From positions 1 to 52,344 of the forward strand of contig NZ_APMH01000026.1 of NCBI RefSeq assembly GCF_000359585.1: a stretch of DNA of 52,344 nucleotides, read 5' to 3'. Under the pieces are notes generated by a model. That model saw only the letters and a list, made by a program, of their open reading frames with translations. It did not search any database and was not told the origin of the DNA. Within the stretch, counting starts at the first letter, position 1, and each line of letters begins with the position of its first letter. This document shows positions 35,615-44,290 of this stretch, piece by piece. Made by a program: the position numbers and the translations under genes. This DNA is from Clostridium tyrobutyricum DSM 2637 = ATCC 25755 = JCM 11008 (GTDB taxonomy: Bacteria; Bacillota; Clostridia; Clostridiales; Clostridiaceae).

Positions 35615-36541
35615 ATGGATACTAAAGAAATTCTGAATATACTGCCAGAAAGATTAAAAAATGAAATCAGGGATTTTATAACGGATAAGGAGTTGCAAGA
35701 AATAAGAATTAAAATAAATGAACCGCTAATACTTCAAGTGGGAAATAGAGAAATCATATGCAAATATGTGGCATGCATACAAGATTTAAGTACAATAATT
35801 AAAAGGATGAGCAATTATTCTATTTATGCTTTTGAAGAAGAAATGAGACGTGGTTATATAACTATAAGTGGTGGACATAGAATAGGAATTTGTGGAAGAT
35901 GTGTAATCGAAAAAGGCGAAGTTAAAACTATCAAGGACGTATCATCTTTAAATATAAGAATATGTAGAGAAATTATTGGATGTTCTAATAAGATAATGAA
36001 ATTTATTGCTAGTGAAAATAAAATCATAAATACTATAATAATTTCTCCTCCTAAATGTGGCAAGACAACTTTTATAAGAGATATAACAAAGAATATATCA
36101 AATGGAATTAAAGCTATGGATTTTAAAGGAAAAAAGGTATGCATAGTAGATGAAAGAAGTGAAATTGGAGCTTGTTCATGTGGAGTTCCACAATTGAATA
36201 TAGGAATGAGAACTGATGTATTGGATGGATGTTTAAAAAGCGAAGGCATAATTATGGCAATAAGAAGCATGTCACCAGATGTTATTGTTTGCGATGAAAT
36301 CGGAAGCTATAAAGATATGGACAGCATAGTTACAGCACTTAATTCTGGAGTAAGCCTGATAACAACAATACATGGTTATGGAGTACAGGATTTGGAAAAC
36401 AGACCTGTTTTTAAAACAATACTTGAGAACAAAGTATTTAGAAGAGCTATAGTTTTAAGTGGTAGAAATGGAGCAGGCACAATAGAGTATGTATATGATT
36501 TTCCTAATAAAAAAAAGATCATAGGTGAATATATTGATTAA
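35615..36541 (+). CDS. spoIIIAA: Stage III sporulation protein AA (ATPase)
   Basis: Secretion-type ATPase of the SpoIIIA-SpoIIQ channel joining mother cell and forespore. The 308 residues have Walker A in ISPPKCGKTTFIRDI near 145, the switch region DERSEIGACSCGVPQLNIG, Walker B in PDVIVCDEIG near 225, and TTIHGYG. ATG 35615 follows GAAAGGAGAG. First gene of an eight-gene operon whose members are spaced by 0-60 bp. In B. subtilis the operon is driven by sigma-E; no convincing sigma-E element was identified here. Confidence 0.96.
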   Translation: MDTKEILNILPERLKNEIRDFITDKELQEIRIKINEPLILQVGNREIICKYVACIQDLSTIIKRMSNYSIYAFEEEMRRGYITISGGHRIGICGRCVIEKGEVKTIKDVSSLNIRICREIIGCSNKIMKFIASENKIINTIIISPPKCGKTTFIRDITKNISNGIKAMDFKGKKVCIVDERSEIGACSCGVPQLNIGMRTDVLDGCLKSEGIIMAIRSMSPDVIVCDEIGSYKDMDSIVTALNSGVSLITTIHGYGVQDLENRPVFKTILENKVFRRAIVLSGRNGAGTIEYVYDFPNKKKIIGEYID

Positions 36542-37052
36542 GCTTATAGGGTGTATTATGATACTTTGTTCTGCTACAGCTTTTGGGTTTAATTATGGTG
36601 AGAAGTTGAAAAACAGGACCAAAGAGCTTAAAGAATTGCAGAGATGTATATATGAGATTCAAAGTCATATAATATATACTCATACTCCATTGCCAGAAGC
36701 TGTATCAAATGTAGCATCCAAGGCGGAGCAACCTATTTCAACACTGCTTATGGAAATTTTTCATATGTTAGATGAAAACAAGGTGGATAATGTTTACCAG
36801 GCATTTAAAAATGCTTTTTTAAAACAAAGGGAAATACTTAATTTGAAAGATGAAGATATAGATGTTATTTTAGATCTTTCTAAATCTTTAGGTGAATCTG
36901 ATATAGAAGGACAAAAGGCTGTATTCTCTTTAACAATTGAAGATATGAAAAAACAGATAAAAATATCCGAGTCAATTTTAAAAAAGAATCTAAAGATGTA
37001 CAGGTGTTTAGGATTTTCTGTGGGTGCTGTTATAGTAATACTTCTAATTTAA
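36534..37052 (+). CDS. spoIIIAB: Stage III sporulation protein AB
   Basis: Channel component related to GspF-like platform proteins. About 172 residues with an N-terminal hydrophobic segment (LIGCIMILCSATAFGF), the family motif RTKELKELQRCIYEIQSHIIYTHTPLPEA near 25-55, and a C-terminal transmembrane segment. TTG 36534 is chosen with AGGTG 6 bp upstream; it overlaps the end of spoIIIAA. The GTG at 36525 is inside that ribosome site. Confidence 0.92.
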   Translation: MIKLIGCIMILCSATAFGFNYGEKLKNRTKELKELQRCIYEIQSHIIYTHTPLPEAVSNVASKAEQPISTLLMEIFHMLDENKVDNVYQAFKNAFLKQREILNLKDEDIDVILDLSKSLGESDIEGQKAVFSLTIEDMKKQIKISESILKKNLKMYRCLGFSVGAVIVILLI

Positions 37053-37085
37053 CTTTTAACAAAGAATATAAGGAGAGATACTGAT

Positions 37086-37283
37086 ATGTTAGATATAAGC
37101 TTGATATTTAAAATAGCGGCAGTTGGGATAGTTGTAATAGTAATAAACAAGGTTTTGGAAACTAGTGGTAAAAGTGAATATGCAGTGGTAATTAATATAG
37201 TTGGAATTGTAATAGTACTTACAATGGTTGTCACTGTTGTAAATAAGTTGTTTACTACAGTGAGAACTATGTTTCAATTTTAA
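37086..37283 (+). CDS. spoIIIAC: Stage III sporulation protein AC
   Basis: Very small (65 residues) two-helix membrane protein of the SpoIIIA channel: MLDISLIFKIAAVGIVVIVINKVLETSGKSEYA and the second helix IVGIVIVLTMVVTVVNKLF. The length and the loop LETSGKSEYA are diagnostic. ATG follows AGGAGAGA. Confidence 0.95.
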   Translation: MLDISLIFKIAAVGIVVIVINKVLETSGKSEYAVVINIVGIVIVLTMVVTVVNKLFTTVRTMFQF

Positions 37284-37292
37284 GGAGAATTT

Positions 37293-37679
37293 ATGGAGAT
37301 AATTAAAATTGTTTTATTCGCTTTTATTGCATTGTTCATAGCTCTTATTTTCAAGGGTAAGGGAAGAGATGATTTTGCTGTTTATATAAGCATTGCAGCT
37401 GGTGTATTAATATTTATATTTATGTTTACAAAAATAACTGCAGTAATACAATTTATACAACAGTTGGCGGTGAAGGCAAATATAGATTTTGTATATTTAA
37501 ATACTGTATTTAAAATACTCGCTATTGCATATTTGGCATCTTTTTGCAGTGAGATATGTAAAGATGCAGGAGAAAATAATTTAGGAGCAAAAGTTGAATT
37601 TGCAGGGAAAATTTTGATATTAGGTCTTGCAATTCCTATACTGATGGCTGTATTACAGTCAATTTTAAAGATTATGTAG
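37293..37679 (+). CDS. spoIIIAD: Stage III sporulation protein AD
   Basis: The 128-residue membrane protein resembles a doubled SpoIIIAC, with about four helices. It starts EIIKIVLFAFIALFIALIFKGKGRDDFAVYISIAAG and carries FKILAIAYLASFCSEICKDAGENNLGAKVEFAGKILIL, the family signature. ATG lies 9 bp after spoIIIAC with AAGGAG overlapping its stop. Confidence 0.95.
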   Translation: MEIIKIVLFAFIALFIALIFKGKGRDDFAVYISIAAGVLIFIFMFTKITAVIQFIQQLAVKANIDFVYLNTVFKILAIAYLASFCSEICKDAGENNLGAKVEFAGKILILGLAIPILMAVLQSILKIM

Positions 37680-37687
37680 GTGTTCAT

Positions 37688-38911
37688 ATGAAGAATGTTA
37701 TATTGGGTTTATTTATTGTACTCATATTGGGATTTAACGTACAAGCTTCTGATACTTCAGATATTAACGTAGATACAAATACTTCAAATATAAATAATTC
37801 AGGAAATATAATAAAAAAAACTGGGGATGAGAATGTAGAGAACAAAGTAAATTATGAGAAAGATCAAGTAGATAAGTTATATGACTATATATCTACCATG
37901 AAAACAAAAAATGAGATGCTGAGAGATATAGATTTTAAAGAATACGTAAAAAACTTCATGAAATCAGGAGATGGAAAAATATCAGTAAAAAAAATAATAA
38001 ATGCATGTATCATGTATTTATTAAGGGAACTTGCTGCCTCTATAAAACTTCTGGCAATTTTGGTGATCATAGCTATAATATGTGCTTTGATAACAAATTT
38101 ACAAAGAGCATTTAGTTCAGAGGGATTATCCAATATAGCTTATTTTGCATGTTATTCACTGCTAATAATAATAATGGCTAGAAGTTTTTATATAGGAGTT
38201 GATTTGGCGCGTTCAACTATAAAAGACCTGACGGATTTTATGATGGCACTTGTACCCATACTTATAATGCTTTTGACTACTGTTGGGGGTGTAGTAGAAG
38301 CAACTGTCATGGACCCTATTGTAATAGGAACCATAAATATAAGCGCACAAATATTTATGAATTTTATAATACCACTTATATGTATGTCATTTGTTCTTCA
38401 ATTTGTAAACAATCTATCCTCAGAGTATAAGATAGATAAACTTACAAAACTGTTAAACCAATCAGCACTTTGGGCTCAAGGAATAATTATGACCATATTT
38501 GTAGGAATAATGACAATAAGAGGAGTTACATCCAATACTATAGATCAGGTAACTGCAAAGACTGCTAAATTTGCAGTTGACAATTTCGTTCCCATAGTTG
38601 GGAAAAGTCTTTCTGATGCTGTATCTACTATAGCTGGTTATTCACTGCTTATAAAAAATTCTCTTAGTAGTGTAGGACTTGTAATATTGATCCTTGTATT
38701 GATATTTCCTGTAATTAAGCTTGGAATACTTATAATATTGTATAAACTTACAGCTGCCTTGATAGAACCTATAAGTGATAGCCGTATGGTTAATTGTATA
38801 AATTCTGCAGGGGATTCCCTTACACTTATAACTGCGTGTCTTATTTGTATTTCTACAATGTTCTTTATAATGATAGCTATTATTGCTGCTTCTGGCAAAG
38901 TGATGATTTAG
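37688..38911 (+). CDS. spoIIIAE: Stage III sporulation protein AE
   Basis: Large polytopic component of the SpoIIIA channel. The 407 residues begin with a signal-like hydrophobic stretch (VILGLFIVLILGFNVQA), then an extracytoplasmic region of about 80 residues rich in Asn, Asp and Lys, then about seven or eight helices. SpoIIIAE features are LTNLQRAFSSEGLSNIAYFACYSLLIIIMARSF, GGVVEATVMDPI, LNQSALWAQGIIMTIFVGIMTIRGVT and AGKV-like KVMI at the end. It starts 8 bp after spoIIIAD. Confidence 0.94.
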   Translation: MKNVILGLFIVLILGFNVQASDTSDINVDTNTSNINNSGNIIKKTGDENVENKVNYEKDQVDKLYDYISTMKTKNEMLRDIDFKEYVKNFMKSGDGKISVKKIINACIMYLLRELAASIKLLAILVIIAIICALITNLQRAFSSEGLSNIAYFACYSLLIIIMARSFYIGVDLARSTIKDLTDFMMALVPILIMLLTTVGGVVEATVMDPIVIGTINISAQIFMNFIIPLICMSFVLQFVNNLSSEYKIDKLTKLLNQSALWAQGIIMTIFVGIMTIRGVTSNTIDQVTAKTAKFAVDNFVPIVGKSLSDAVSTIAGYSLLIKNSLSSVGLVILILVLIFPVIKLGILIILYKLTAALIEPISDSRMVNCINSAGDSLTLITACLICISTMFFIMIAIIAASGKVMI

Positions 38912-38932
38912 ATAAAAGGTGGTTTGTTGCTT

Positions 38933-39517
38933 TTGGAATACTTAAGAAGTTGGTTGATAAAAATATGTACTGCAGTTTTCTTTATAACAGCAATAGAGAT
39001 GATATTGCCAAATAATAGTTTTAAAAAATATTCAAAATTTGTACTTGGCTTAATACTGATTACTGTTTTTATAAATCCAATTGTGGGTTTATTTAATAAG
39101 AATTTTGATATTAATTCATATAGCTTGAAATTATCTCAACAATTTGAAAAAAATCAGAATTCAAATGATATGGAAAAGTACAAGGAGGAAAATTTAAATT
39201 CCACTATTGAGGAGTTTAAATTAAACTTACAGAATAATTGCAAGCAAAAGCTGGATGAAAAATATCCTGATGGAAAATATTCTGTAAAAGCAAATGCCAG
39301 GTATGATAAGGAAAGTGGAAATATATATATAACTGGCATATATGTAACAGTTAAAGACGGAAGTGTTGATACAGTACAAAAGGTAACCATAAATACAGAA
39401 GGTGAAAACTATGATAATTCTGATGAATTGAGTGGTAAACAAGGACAAGAAATAAGGTCATATTTAGGTAGTCAATTAGATATATCTGAAAATATTATTC
39501 ATGTAAAAAAAGGTTAA
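38933..39517 (+). CDS. spoIIIAF: Stage III sporulation protein AF
   Basis: Two N-terminal membrane helices (ICTAVFFITAIEMILP and FVLGLILITVFINPIVGLF) precede a ring-forming extracytoplasmic domain to about residue 194. TTG 38933 gives MEYLRSWLIKI, matching SpoIIIAF starts, with AAAGGTGG 10 bp upstream; TTG 38927 is an alternative. EMILPNNSFKKYSKFVLGLIL is the most recognisable segment. Confidence 0.9.
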   Translation: MEYLRSWLIKICTAVFFITAIEMILPNNSFKKYSKFVLGLILITVFINPIVGLFNKNFDINSYSLKLSQQFEKNQNSNDMEKYKEENLNSTIEEFKLNLQNNCKQKLDEKYPDGKYSVKANARYDKESGNIYITGIYVTVKDGSVDTVQKVTINTEGENYDNSDELSGKQGQEIRSYLGSQLDISENIIHVKKG

Positions 39518-39541
39518 TTTAGAATGGATAGGTGAAAAACT

Positions 39542-40168
39542 ATGAATTTTAAAAAGTGGTTTTCAGAAATTAATAAAATGCTGGATAAGAAAAACTTAAA
39601 AAATAAAAACAATAAAGTAAATCTGATGATAATTTTTTTATTGGGGATTCTCATGATTATAGTTGTAAGTTTTTTTAAAACCCCGGATTCCAATAGCTCT
39701 ACTACTGCCAATGCCAATAAATATGTTAACACTCAGAATCAGCAAAATAACCCTCAAAATCAATCAGAGGATACTTATGAAAAATATATGGAAAATAAAT
39801 TAAAAAGCACTTTGGAAAAGATAGATGGTGTTGGAAAAGTGGAGGTAATGATAAATTTTGAAAGTGGAGAGGAAAAAGTTCCTGCAATGAATGTAAATGA
39901 TTCTACGAATACTACCAATGAAAAGGATAATTCAGGAGGAACAAGAAATACAACTCAAAATAATAATGGAAGTACAGTAGTCATGAAAAATGATGGTGAT
40001 AAATCTGAACCATTAATTGTAAAAACATACAAACCAAAGGTTTCAGGAATAGTAGTAGTAGCTCAGGGTGCAGAAGATAACATAACTGAGCTTAGAATAT
40101 CCAAAGCGGTGATGGATCTTTTTGATATAACTGATGACAAGATAAATGTATATCCTATGAAAAAATAG
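39542..40168 (+). CDS. spoIIIAG: Stage III sporulation protein AG
   Basis: Bitopic protein whose ring-building domain lies between the two sporangial membranes. The 208 residues have a basic N-terminus, a transmembrane helix (LMIIFLLGILMIIVVSFF, about 28-46), then a domain with EKYMENKLKSTLEKIDGVGKVEVMINFESGEE. A low-complexity Asn/Thr insertion follows near 118-145 (beta-triangle insertion region in the family), then PLIVKTYKPKVSGIVVVAQGAEDNITELRISKAVMDLFDI. ATG follows GATAGGTG. Confidence 0.95.
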   Translation: MNFKKWFSEINKMLDKKNLKNKNNKVNLMIIFLLGILMIIVVSFFKTPDSNSSTTANANKYVNTQNQQNNPQNQSEDTYEKYMENKLKSTLEKIDGVGKVEVMINFESGEEKVPAMNVNDSTNTTNEKDNSGGTRNTTQNNNGSTVVMKNDGDKSEPLIVKTYKPKVSGIVVVAQGAEDNITELRISKAVMDLFDITDDKINVYPMKK

Positions 40169-40223
40169 TATATATAAGCGATAAATAGCATATATTTTAA
40201 AGAAAAGATAAGGGGGAATAAAA

Positions 40224-40754
40224 ATGAACAAAAAGCAGGCTATAATTATTGTAACTCTTTTAGCATTAATCGTTTGTGTTGGAGTGCTTGCTACAAAGGT
40301 AAATAGTCCTTTTAGTGTTGCAGAAAATACAACAGATGGTACAAATATTAGCAGCAACAGTGGAAAAAGTGCTGTATCATTTAATAGTAACGACAATAAA
40401 ACTTCTAAGTCGCAATTCTTTGAGGAAGCAAGACTTAATAGGGATCAAAAGGATGCAGAAACTCTTCAGAAACTAAAAAATCTAATTGATGATAAAAATG
40501 TATCCCAACAGAATCGTATAGAAGCTGAAAAGAAATATACAAGTCTGGCTATGAATACTGATTATGAATCAAAAATAGAAACTACACTAAAGAGCAAAGG
40601 CTATGACGATGTTATATGTTCTATAGAAGATACTAAGGCTAGAGTAATAATTAAAAAAAGTGATGACTTGACAGATAAAAATACTAGAGAAATAAAAGAC
40701 ATAGTTATGAGTATTTCTAAAATAAGTGATGTAGAAATAGAAGTAAAAAAATAA
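40224..40754 (+). CDS. spoIIIAH: Stage III sporulation protein AH
   Basis: Mother-cell half of the zipper that interacts with SpoIIQ (or its clostridial substitute) across the septal membranes. The 176 residues have an N-terminal anchor (KQAIIIVTLLALIVCVGVLATKV) and the C-terminal YscJ/FliF-like domain with FFEEARLNRDQKDAETLQKLKNLIDDKNVSQQNRIEAEKKY, then VICSIEDTKARVIIKK. ATG follows AAGGGGG. Last gene of the operon. Confidence 0.95.
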   Translation: MNKKQAIIIVTLLALIVCVGVLATKVNSPFSVAENTTDGTNISSNSGKSAVSFNSNDNKTSKSQFFEEARLNRDQKDAETLQKLKNLIDDKNVSQQNRIEAEKKYTSLAMNTDYESKIETTLKSKGYDDVICSIEDTKARVIIKKSDDLTDKNTREIKDIVMSISKISDVEIEVKK

Positions 40755-40769
40755 TTAAAACATATTTAT

Positions 40770-40798
40770 TTGTAAAAAAATTTACCATTTGATATAAT
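40770..40798 (+). promoter_or_regulatory. Sigma-A promoter for the Asp23-family gene
   Basis: -35 TTGTAA (40770-40775), 17-bp spacer, extended -10 TGA-TATAAT (40793-40798), 45 bp before the start. Confidence 0.8.
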
Positions 40799-40843
40799 AC
40801 AAGTGTATAGTTTTTCAATAAATGAAAACTAGGAGGTGCTGTA

Positions 40844-41245
40844 ATGGAAGAAAATACGAGTGGCGAAATCGATGTGGGCATTGTTAAAATATCCGATGAA
40901 GTAGTTGGAGTAATTGCAGGACTTGCTACTACAGAAATAAATGGAATAGTTGGCATGAGTGCAAATCTTGTAGGTGGTATTACAAAAATATTAAGAGGCA
41001 AGAAGAATCTTTCAAAAGGCGTTAAAGTAAGTGTAGGAGAAAGTAGTGCTGCTATTGATCTTTATGTGGTGGTGGAATATGGAGTTAGGATTCCAGATGT
41101 TGCATTAAAGGTTCAGGAAAATGTTAAAAAAGCAGTTGAGTCAATGACAGGATTAGAAGTTTCTGCAGTAAATATACATGTTCAGAATGTTATAATTCCA
41201 AAGTCTGAAGAAGATGAGGATATAGAAGAAATTGAAGAAGAGTAA
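40844..41245 (+). CDS. Asp23/Gls24 family protein (YqhY-like)
   Basis: Conserved Firmicute protein associated with envelope stress and, in B. subtilis (YqhY), with control of acetyl-CoA carboxylase. The 133 residues contain VKISDEVVGVIAGLATTEINGIVGMSANLVGGITKIL, VSVGESSAAIDLYVVVEYGVRIPDVALKVQENVKKAVESMTGLEVSAVNIHVQNV and an acidic tail. ATG follows AGGAGGTG. Own promoter and terminator. Its location between spoIIIAH and nusB equals that of yqhY. Confidence 0.93.
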   Translation: MEENTSGEIDVGIVKISDEVVGVIAGLATTEINGIVGMSANLVGGITKILRGKKNLSKGVKVSVGESSAAIDLYVVVEYGVRIPDVALKVQENVKKAVESMTGLEVSAVNIHVQNVIIPKSEEDEDIEEIEEE

Positions 41246-41255
41246 AATAAATATG

Positions 41256-41280
41256 ACACCCTCTAAAGAGGGTGTTTTTT
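41256..41280 (+). terminator. Intrinsic terminator after the Asp23-family gene
   Basis: ACACCCTCT pairs with AGAGGGTGT across a two-base loop centre, followed by TTTTT. Confidence 0.9.
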
Positions 41281-41300
41281 GTTATATACTGATTATTTAC

Positions 41301-41329
41301 TTGAACTGGTATAATAGTTTAAGTATAAT
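41301..41329 (+). promoter_or_regulatory. Sigma-A promoter for nusB-xseAB-ispA
   Basis: -35 TTGAAC (41301-41306), 17-bp spacer, -10 TATAAT (41324-41329), 45 bp before the nusB start and just after the preceding terminator. Confidence 0.85.
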
Positions 41330-41374
41330 ATATCTGAAATGAGATAAATTACATGTATTCAGATGGAGGTCAAG

Positions 41375-41782
41375 ATGAACAGAAAGAAATCACGAGAACT
41401 GGCAATGAAATTATTATTCCAGATGACAATAAACAAGCAGGATTTTGATGATACCATAGAGGCTCTAGGAGAAAGTTCAAGTTTAAAAGATATTGATATG
41501 GATTATTTAAAAAGAGTTGTAAATGGAATAGAAAATAATAAGAATATATTAGATGAAAGAATACAAAAGTATTTGAAAAATTGGAAGTTAAATAGAATAT
41601 CTAAAATTGATATTACAATTTTAAGAATTTGTTGCTATGAATTTCTATATGAAGAGGATATACCTAAGAATGTGTCTATAAATGAGGCAGTAGAACTTGG
41701 AAAGATATATGGAGAAGATAAATCTGCATCTTTTATAAATGGAGTACTTGGAAACATGATTAAAGATATAAATAAGGAATGA
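41375..41782 (+). CDS. nusB: Transcription antitermination factor NusB
   Basis: All-helical RNA-binding protein that joins NusE (S10) on boxA of rRNA transcripts. About 135 residues from ATG 41375, preceded by GGAGGT; the ATG at 41363 lies before that site. Signatures are [17 protein letters not shown] at the N-terminus and [47 protein letters not shown] at the C-terminus. Confidence 0.96.
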   Translation: MNRKKSRELAMKLLFQMTINKQDFDDTIEALGESSSLKDIDMDYLKRVVNGIENNKNILDERIQKYLKNWKLNRISKIDITILRICCYEFLYEEDIPKNVSINEAVELGKIYGEDKSASFINGVLGNMIKDINKE

Positions 41783-41787
41783 TTGAT

Positions 41788-42996
41788 ATGCATATAAAGG
41801 TGTTAACAGTATCTGATATTAATAATTATATAAAGCGAAATTTTGATAATGATTTTATACTTAACAATGCTTCTGTAAAAGGTGAGATTTCAAATATAAA
41901 GTTTCACAGCAGTGGTCATATATACTTTTCTTTAAAAGATGAATCCAGCAAGATAAATTGTATAATGTTTAGAAGCTCTGCAAAAAGTTTGAAATTTGTT
42001 CCTGAAAATGGCATGAAAATAATCTTACAGGGCAGAATTTCAGTATATGAAAAAGAAGGAGTATATCAGTTTTATTGTGATGAAATGAAATTGGATGGTC
42101 TGGGTGAATTGTACATAGCTTTTGAAAAATTGAAAACAAAACTTGAGGCCAAAGGATTATTTGATAAAAACCATAAAAAAGATATACCTAAATATGCACG
42201 AAAAATAGGAATAGTTACTTCAACTACAGGAGCAGCTGTACGTGATATAATAAATGTAACTAAAAGAAGAAATAAATGTATTGATCTTGTTATTTATCCT
42301 TCTCTAGTTCAAGGGTTAGATGCTGCAGAGGATATAATAAATGGAATAAATGTATTAAATGCCAGGGATGATATAGAAGTTATAATTTTAGCTAGAGGTG
42401 GAGGTTCCATAGAGGATTTATGGTGCTTTAATGATGAAAGAGTAGCTGATGCTGTATATAATTCTAAGAAACCAATAATAACTGGTGTAGGACATGAAAT
42501 CGACTATACAATAGTTGACTTTGTGTCTGATAGAAGAGCACCTACACCATCTGCAGCAGCAGAAATTGCAGTCTTTGATTTGAATAATTTACTGGAAAAG
42601 ATAGTGAATTATAAAAATTTTTTAAATAAGCATATATTAAATATTCTGGAAGAAAAAAGACTTAGGCTTACGACTTCTAGAAAAAGGCTTGACTCAAACA
42701 GTCCCTTAGTCTATGTGGTCAATCAATATGCAAATATAGAAAAGTTAAGGAATATAATGAATATAAAGATGAAGTCGGTAATTCTATCCAACATGGAAAA
42801 ACTTAACAGACTGAAAGGACTGCTAGATATTGATAATCCTCTTAACATATTGAGCAAGGGATATTCTATAATACAGGCAGAGGATGGCAAAGTGGTAAAT
42901 TGTATAAAAGAGCTAGACAAACAAAGTAAAGTTAATATAATTATGAAAGATGGAAAAGCTGGATTTGATATTTCAAGATTGGAAAAAAATAATTAG
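41788..42996 (+). CDS. xseA: Exodeoxyribonuclease VII large subunit
   Basis: Catalytic subunit of the ATP-independent single-strand exonuclease. About 402 residues: an OB-fold (VKGEISNIKFHSSGHIYFSLKDESSKINCIMF, about 30-60), then a catalytic domain with IGIVTSTTGAAVRDIINVTKRRN, ARGGGSIEDLWCFNDERVADAV and TGVGHEIDYTIVDFVSDRRAPTPSAAAE, then a coiled coil and LNILSKGYSII. ATG 41788 lies 10 bp from AAGGA; ATG 41779, overlapping the nusB stop as ATGA, is an alternative. folD, present at this place in B. subtilis, is missing. Confidence 0.96.
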   Translation: MHIKVLTVSDINNYIKRNFDNDFILNNASVKGEISNIKFHSSGHIYFSLKDESSKINCIMFRSSAKSLKFVPENGMKIILQGRISVYEKEGVYQFYCDEMKLDGLGELYIAFEKLKTKLEAKGLFDKNHKKDIPKYARKIGIVTSTTGAAVRDIINVTKRRNKCIDLVIYPSLVQGLDAAEDIINGINVLNARDDIEVIILARGGGSIEDLWCFNDERVADAVYNSKKPIITGVGHEIDYTIVDFVSDRRAPTPSAAAEIAVFDLNNLLEKIVNYKNFLNKHILNILEEKRLRLTTSRKRLDSNSPLVYVVNQYANIEKLRNIMNIKMKSVILSNMEKLNRLKGLLDIDNPLNILSKGYSIIQAEDGKVVNCIKELDKQSKVNIIMKDGKAGFDISRLEKNN

Positions 42997-43008
42997 GAGA
43001 GATGCTAT

Positions 43009-43221
43009 ATGCCTAGAAAGGCTCAAAGTTATGAGGATATGATGACAAAGCTTGAAAATATAGTAGATGAAATGGATAAAAATAATATGTCGTTGGAAGA
43101 CAGTATGAAAAAATATGAAGACGGAATAAAGCTTTGTGACAAGATGTATGAAATATTAAAAGAAACAGAAGGAAAAATAAATATCCTCACAGAACAAGGA
43201 GAAAAGGACTTTGACAAATAA
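43009..43221 (+). CDS. xseB: Exodeoxyribonuclease VII small subunit
   Basis: 70-residue helical hairpin partner of XseA: SYEDMMTKLENIVDEMDKNNMSLEDSMKKYEDGIKLCDKMYEIL is the complete family signature. It starts 12 bp after xseA, with GGAGAG upstream. Confidence 0.96.
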   Translation: MPRKAQSYEDMMTKLENIVDEMDKNNMSLEDSMKKYEDGIKLCDKMYEILKETEGKINILTEQGEKDFDK

Positions 43222-43250
43222 AATCAAGATTATATAGGAGATATTCAATT

Positions 43251-44141
43251 ATGAAAAAAGGGAATAATGATATGATTGAAAATTTAAGACAAGAACTGAA
43301 TTCATATTTACATGAATATATGTCTGGAAAAGGGTCTTATAATAAAAAAATATATGAAGCAATGCAGTATAGTTTAGATGCAGGTGGAAAGAGGATAAGG
43401 CCAATATTATTTTTACTTACTTATATGATCTATAAAAAAGAATATAGAAATGTTATGGAAATAGCTGCAGCTATTGAAATGATCCATACTTATTCACTAA
43501 TTCATGATGACCTTCCATCTATGGATAATGATGATCTAAGACGTGGTAAGCCTACCAATCATAAGGTTTTTGGAGAAGGAATTGCAGTGCTTGCAGGAGA
43601 TGGCCTTTTAAATGAGGGAATGAGCCTTATGTTTAAGCATTGTTTAAAGGATACTAATAAAAATAAAGTAAATGCGTGCAGCATTATTGCCGAGAGTGCG
43701 GGAGTTGAAGGTATGGTGGGTGGTCAGACTGTGGATTTACTAAGTGAAGGTGCTAAAATACCTATAGATCAGTTATACTATATGCACAGCAAAAAAACAG
43801 GAGCTCTTATAAAGGCTGCTATTGTGTCAGCAGCAGTATATGTCGGTGCCAGTGAAGATGAAATAGACAAATTAAGTTATTATGGTAAAAAAATAGGATT
43901 GGCATTTCAAATAAAAGATGATATATTGGATGTAACCGGGGATACCAAAAAATTAGGGAAAAAAGTAAAAAGCGATGCAAATAACAATAAAACAAATTTT
44001 ATAACTACTTATGGTTTAAATAAGTGTATGGAAATGTGTAATTCCATTACAAGTGATTGTGTAGAAGTATTACGCGGTATAAATAGAGATACCCATGACC
44101 TGGAAAGATTGACTGTGTTTCTGCTAAACAGGGAAAATTGA
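43251..44141 (+). CDS. ispA: Polyprenyl (farnesyl/geranyl) diphosphate synthase IspA
   Basis: Elongates allylic diphosphates with IPP. The 296 residues have GGKRIRPILFLL, the first aspartate-rich motif in LIHDDLPSMDNDDLRRGKPTNHKVFGE (near 85-95), VGGQTVDL, KTGALIKAA, and the second in AFQIKDDILDVTGDTKKLGK. ATG 43251 follows TAGGAGA. Two residues (S, M) in DDLPSMDNDD fit the short-chain FPP/GPP type; exact chain length is not certain. Adjacent to dxs, as in many bacteria. Confidence 0.94.
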   Translation: MKKGNNDMIENLRQELNSYLHEYMSGKGSYNKKIYEAMQYSLDAGGKRIRPILFLLTYMIYKKEYRNVMEIAAAIEMIHTYSLIHDDLPSMDNDDLRRGKPTNHKVFGEGIAVLAGDGLLNEGMSLMFKHCLKDTNKNKVNACSIIAESAGVEGMVGGQTVDLLSEGAKIPIDQLYYMHSKKTGALIKAAIVSAAVYVGASEDEIDKLSYYGKKIGLAFQIKDDILDVTGDTKKLGKKVKSDANNNKTNFITTYGLNKCMEMCNSITSDCVEVLRGINRDTHDLERLTVFLLNREN

Positions 44142-44155
44142 TTTTAGTATTTATT

Positions 44156-44184
44156 TTGAATAAAAAAAACAGCTGTGATATAAT
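44156..44184 (+). promoter_or_regulatory. Sigma-A promoter for dxs
   Basis: -35 TTGAAT (44156-44161), 17-bp spacer, extended -10 TGA-TATAAT (44179-44184). Transcription should begin near 44191, giving a leader of about 100 nt that includes the hairpin at 44205. Confidence 0.75.
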
Positions 44185-44204
44185 AATTAACTGTGGTATA
44201 TTCT

Positions 44205-44240
44205 CCTGAAGGTTTTTACATGAAGCTTCAGGTTTTTATT
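44205..44240 (+). terminator. Terminator-like hairpin in the ispA-dxs gap
   Basis: CCTGAAG (44205-44211) pairs with CTTCAGG (44226-44232) across a 14-nt loop and is followed by TTTTTATT. It lies downstream of the putative dxs promoter but upstream of the dxs ribosome site. It could end ispA transcripts, attenuate dxs, or both. Confidence 0.65.
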
Positions 44241-44290
44241 ATATAGGAATGATTTTTAACCAACGTATTAAAAAAAGGATAGATGTATAT

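Noticed and set aside
37741-37960. Asn/Asp/Lys-rich N-terminal region of spoIIIAE as a foreign insertion
   Set aside because: An extracytoplasmic low-complexity stretch after the signal segment is normal for this family, and base composition does not differ from the surroundings.
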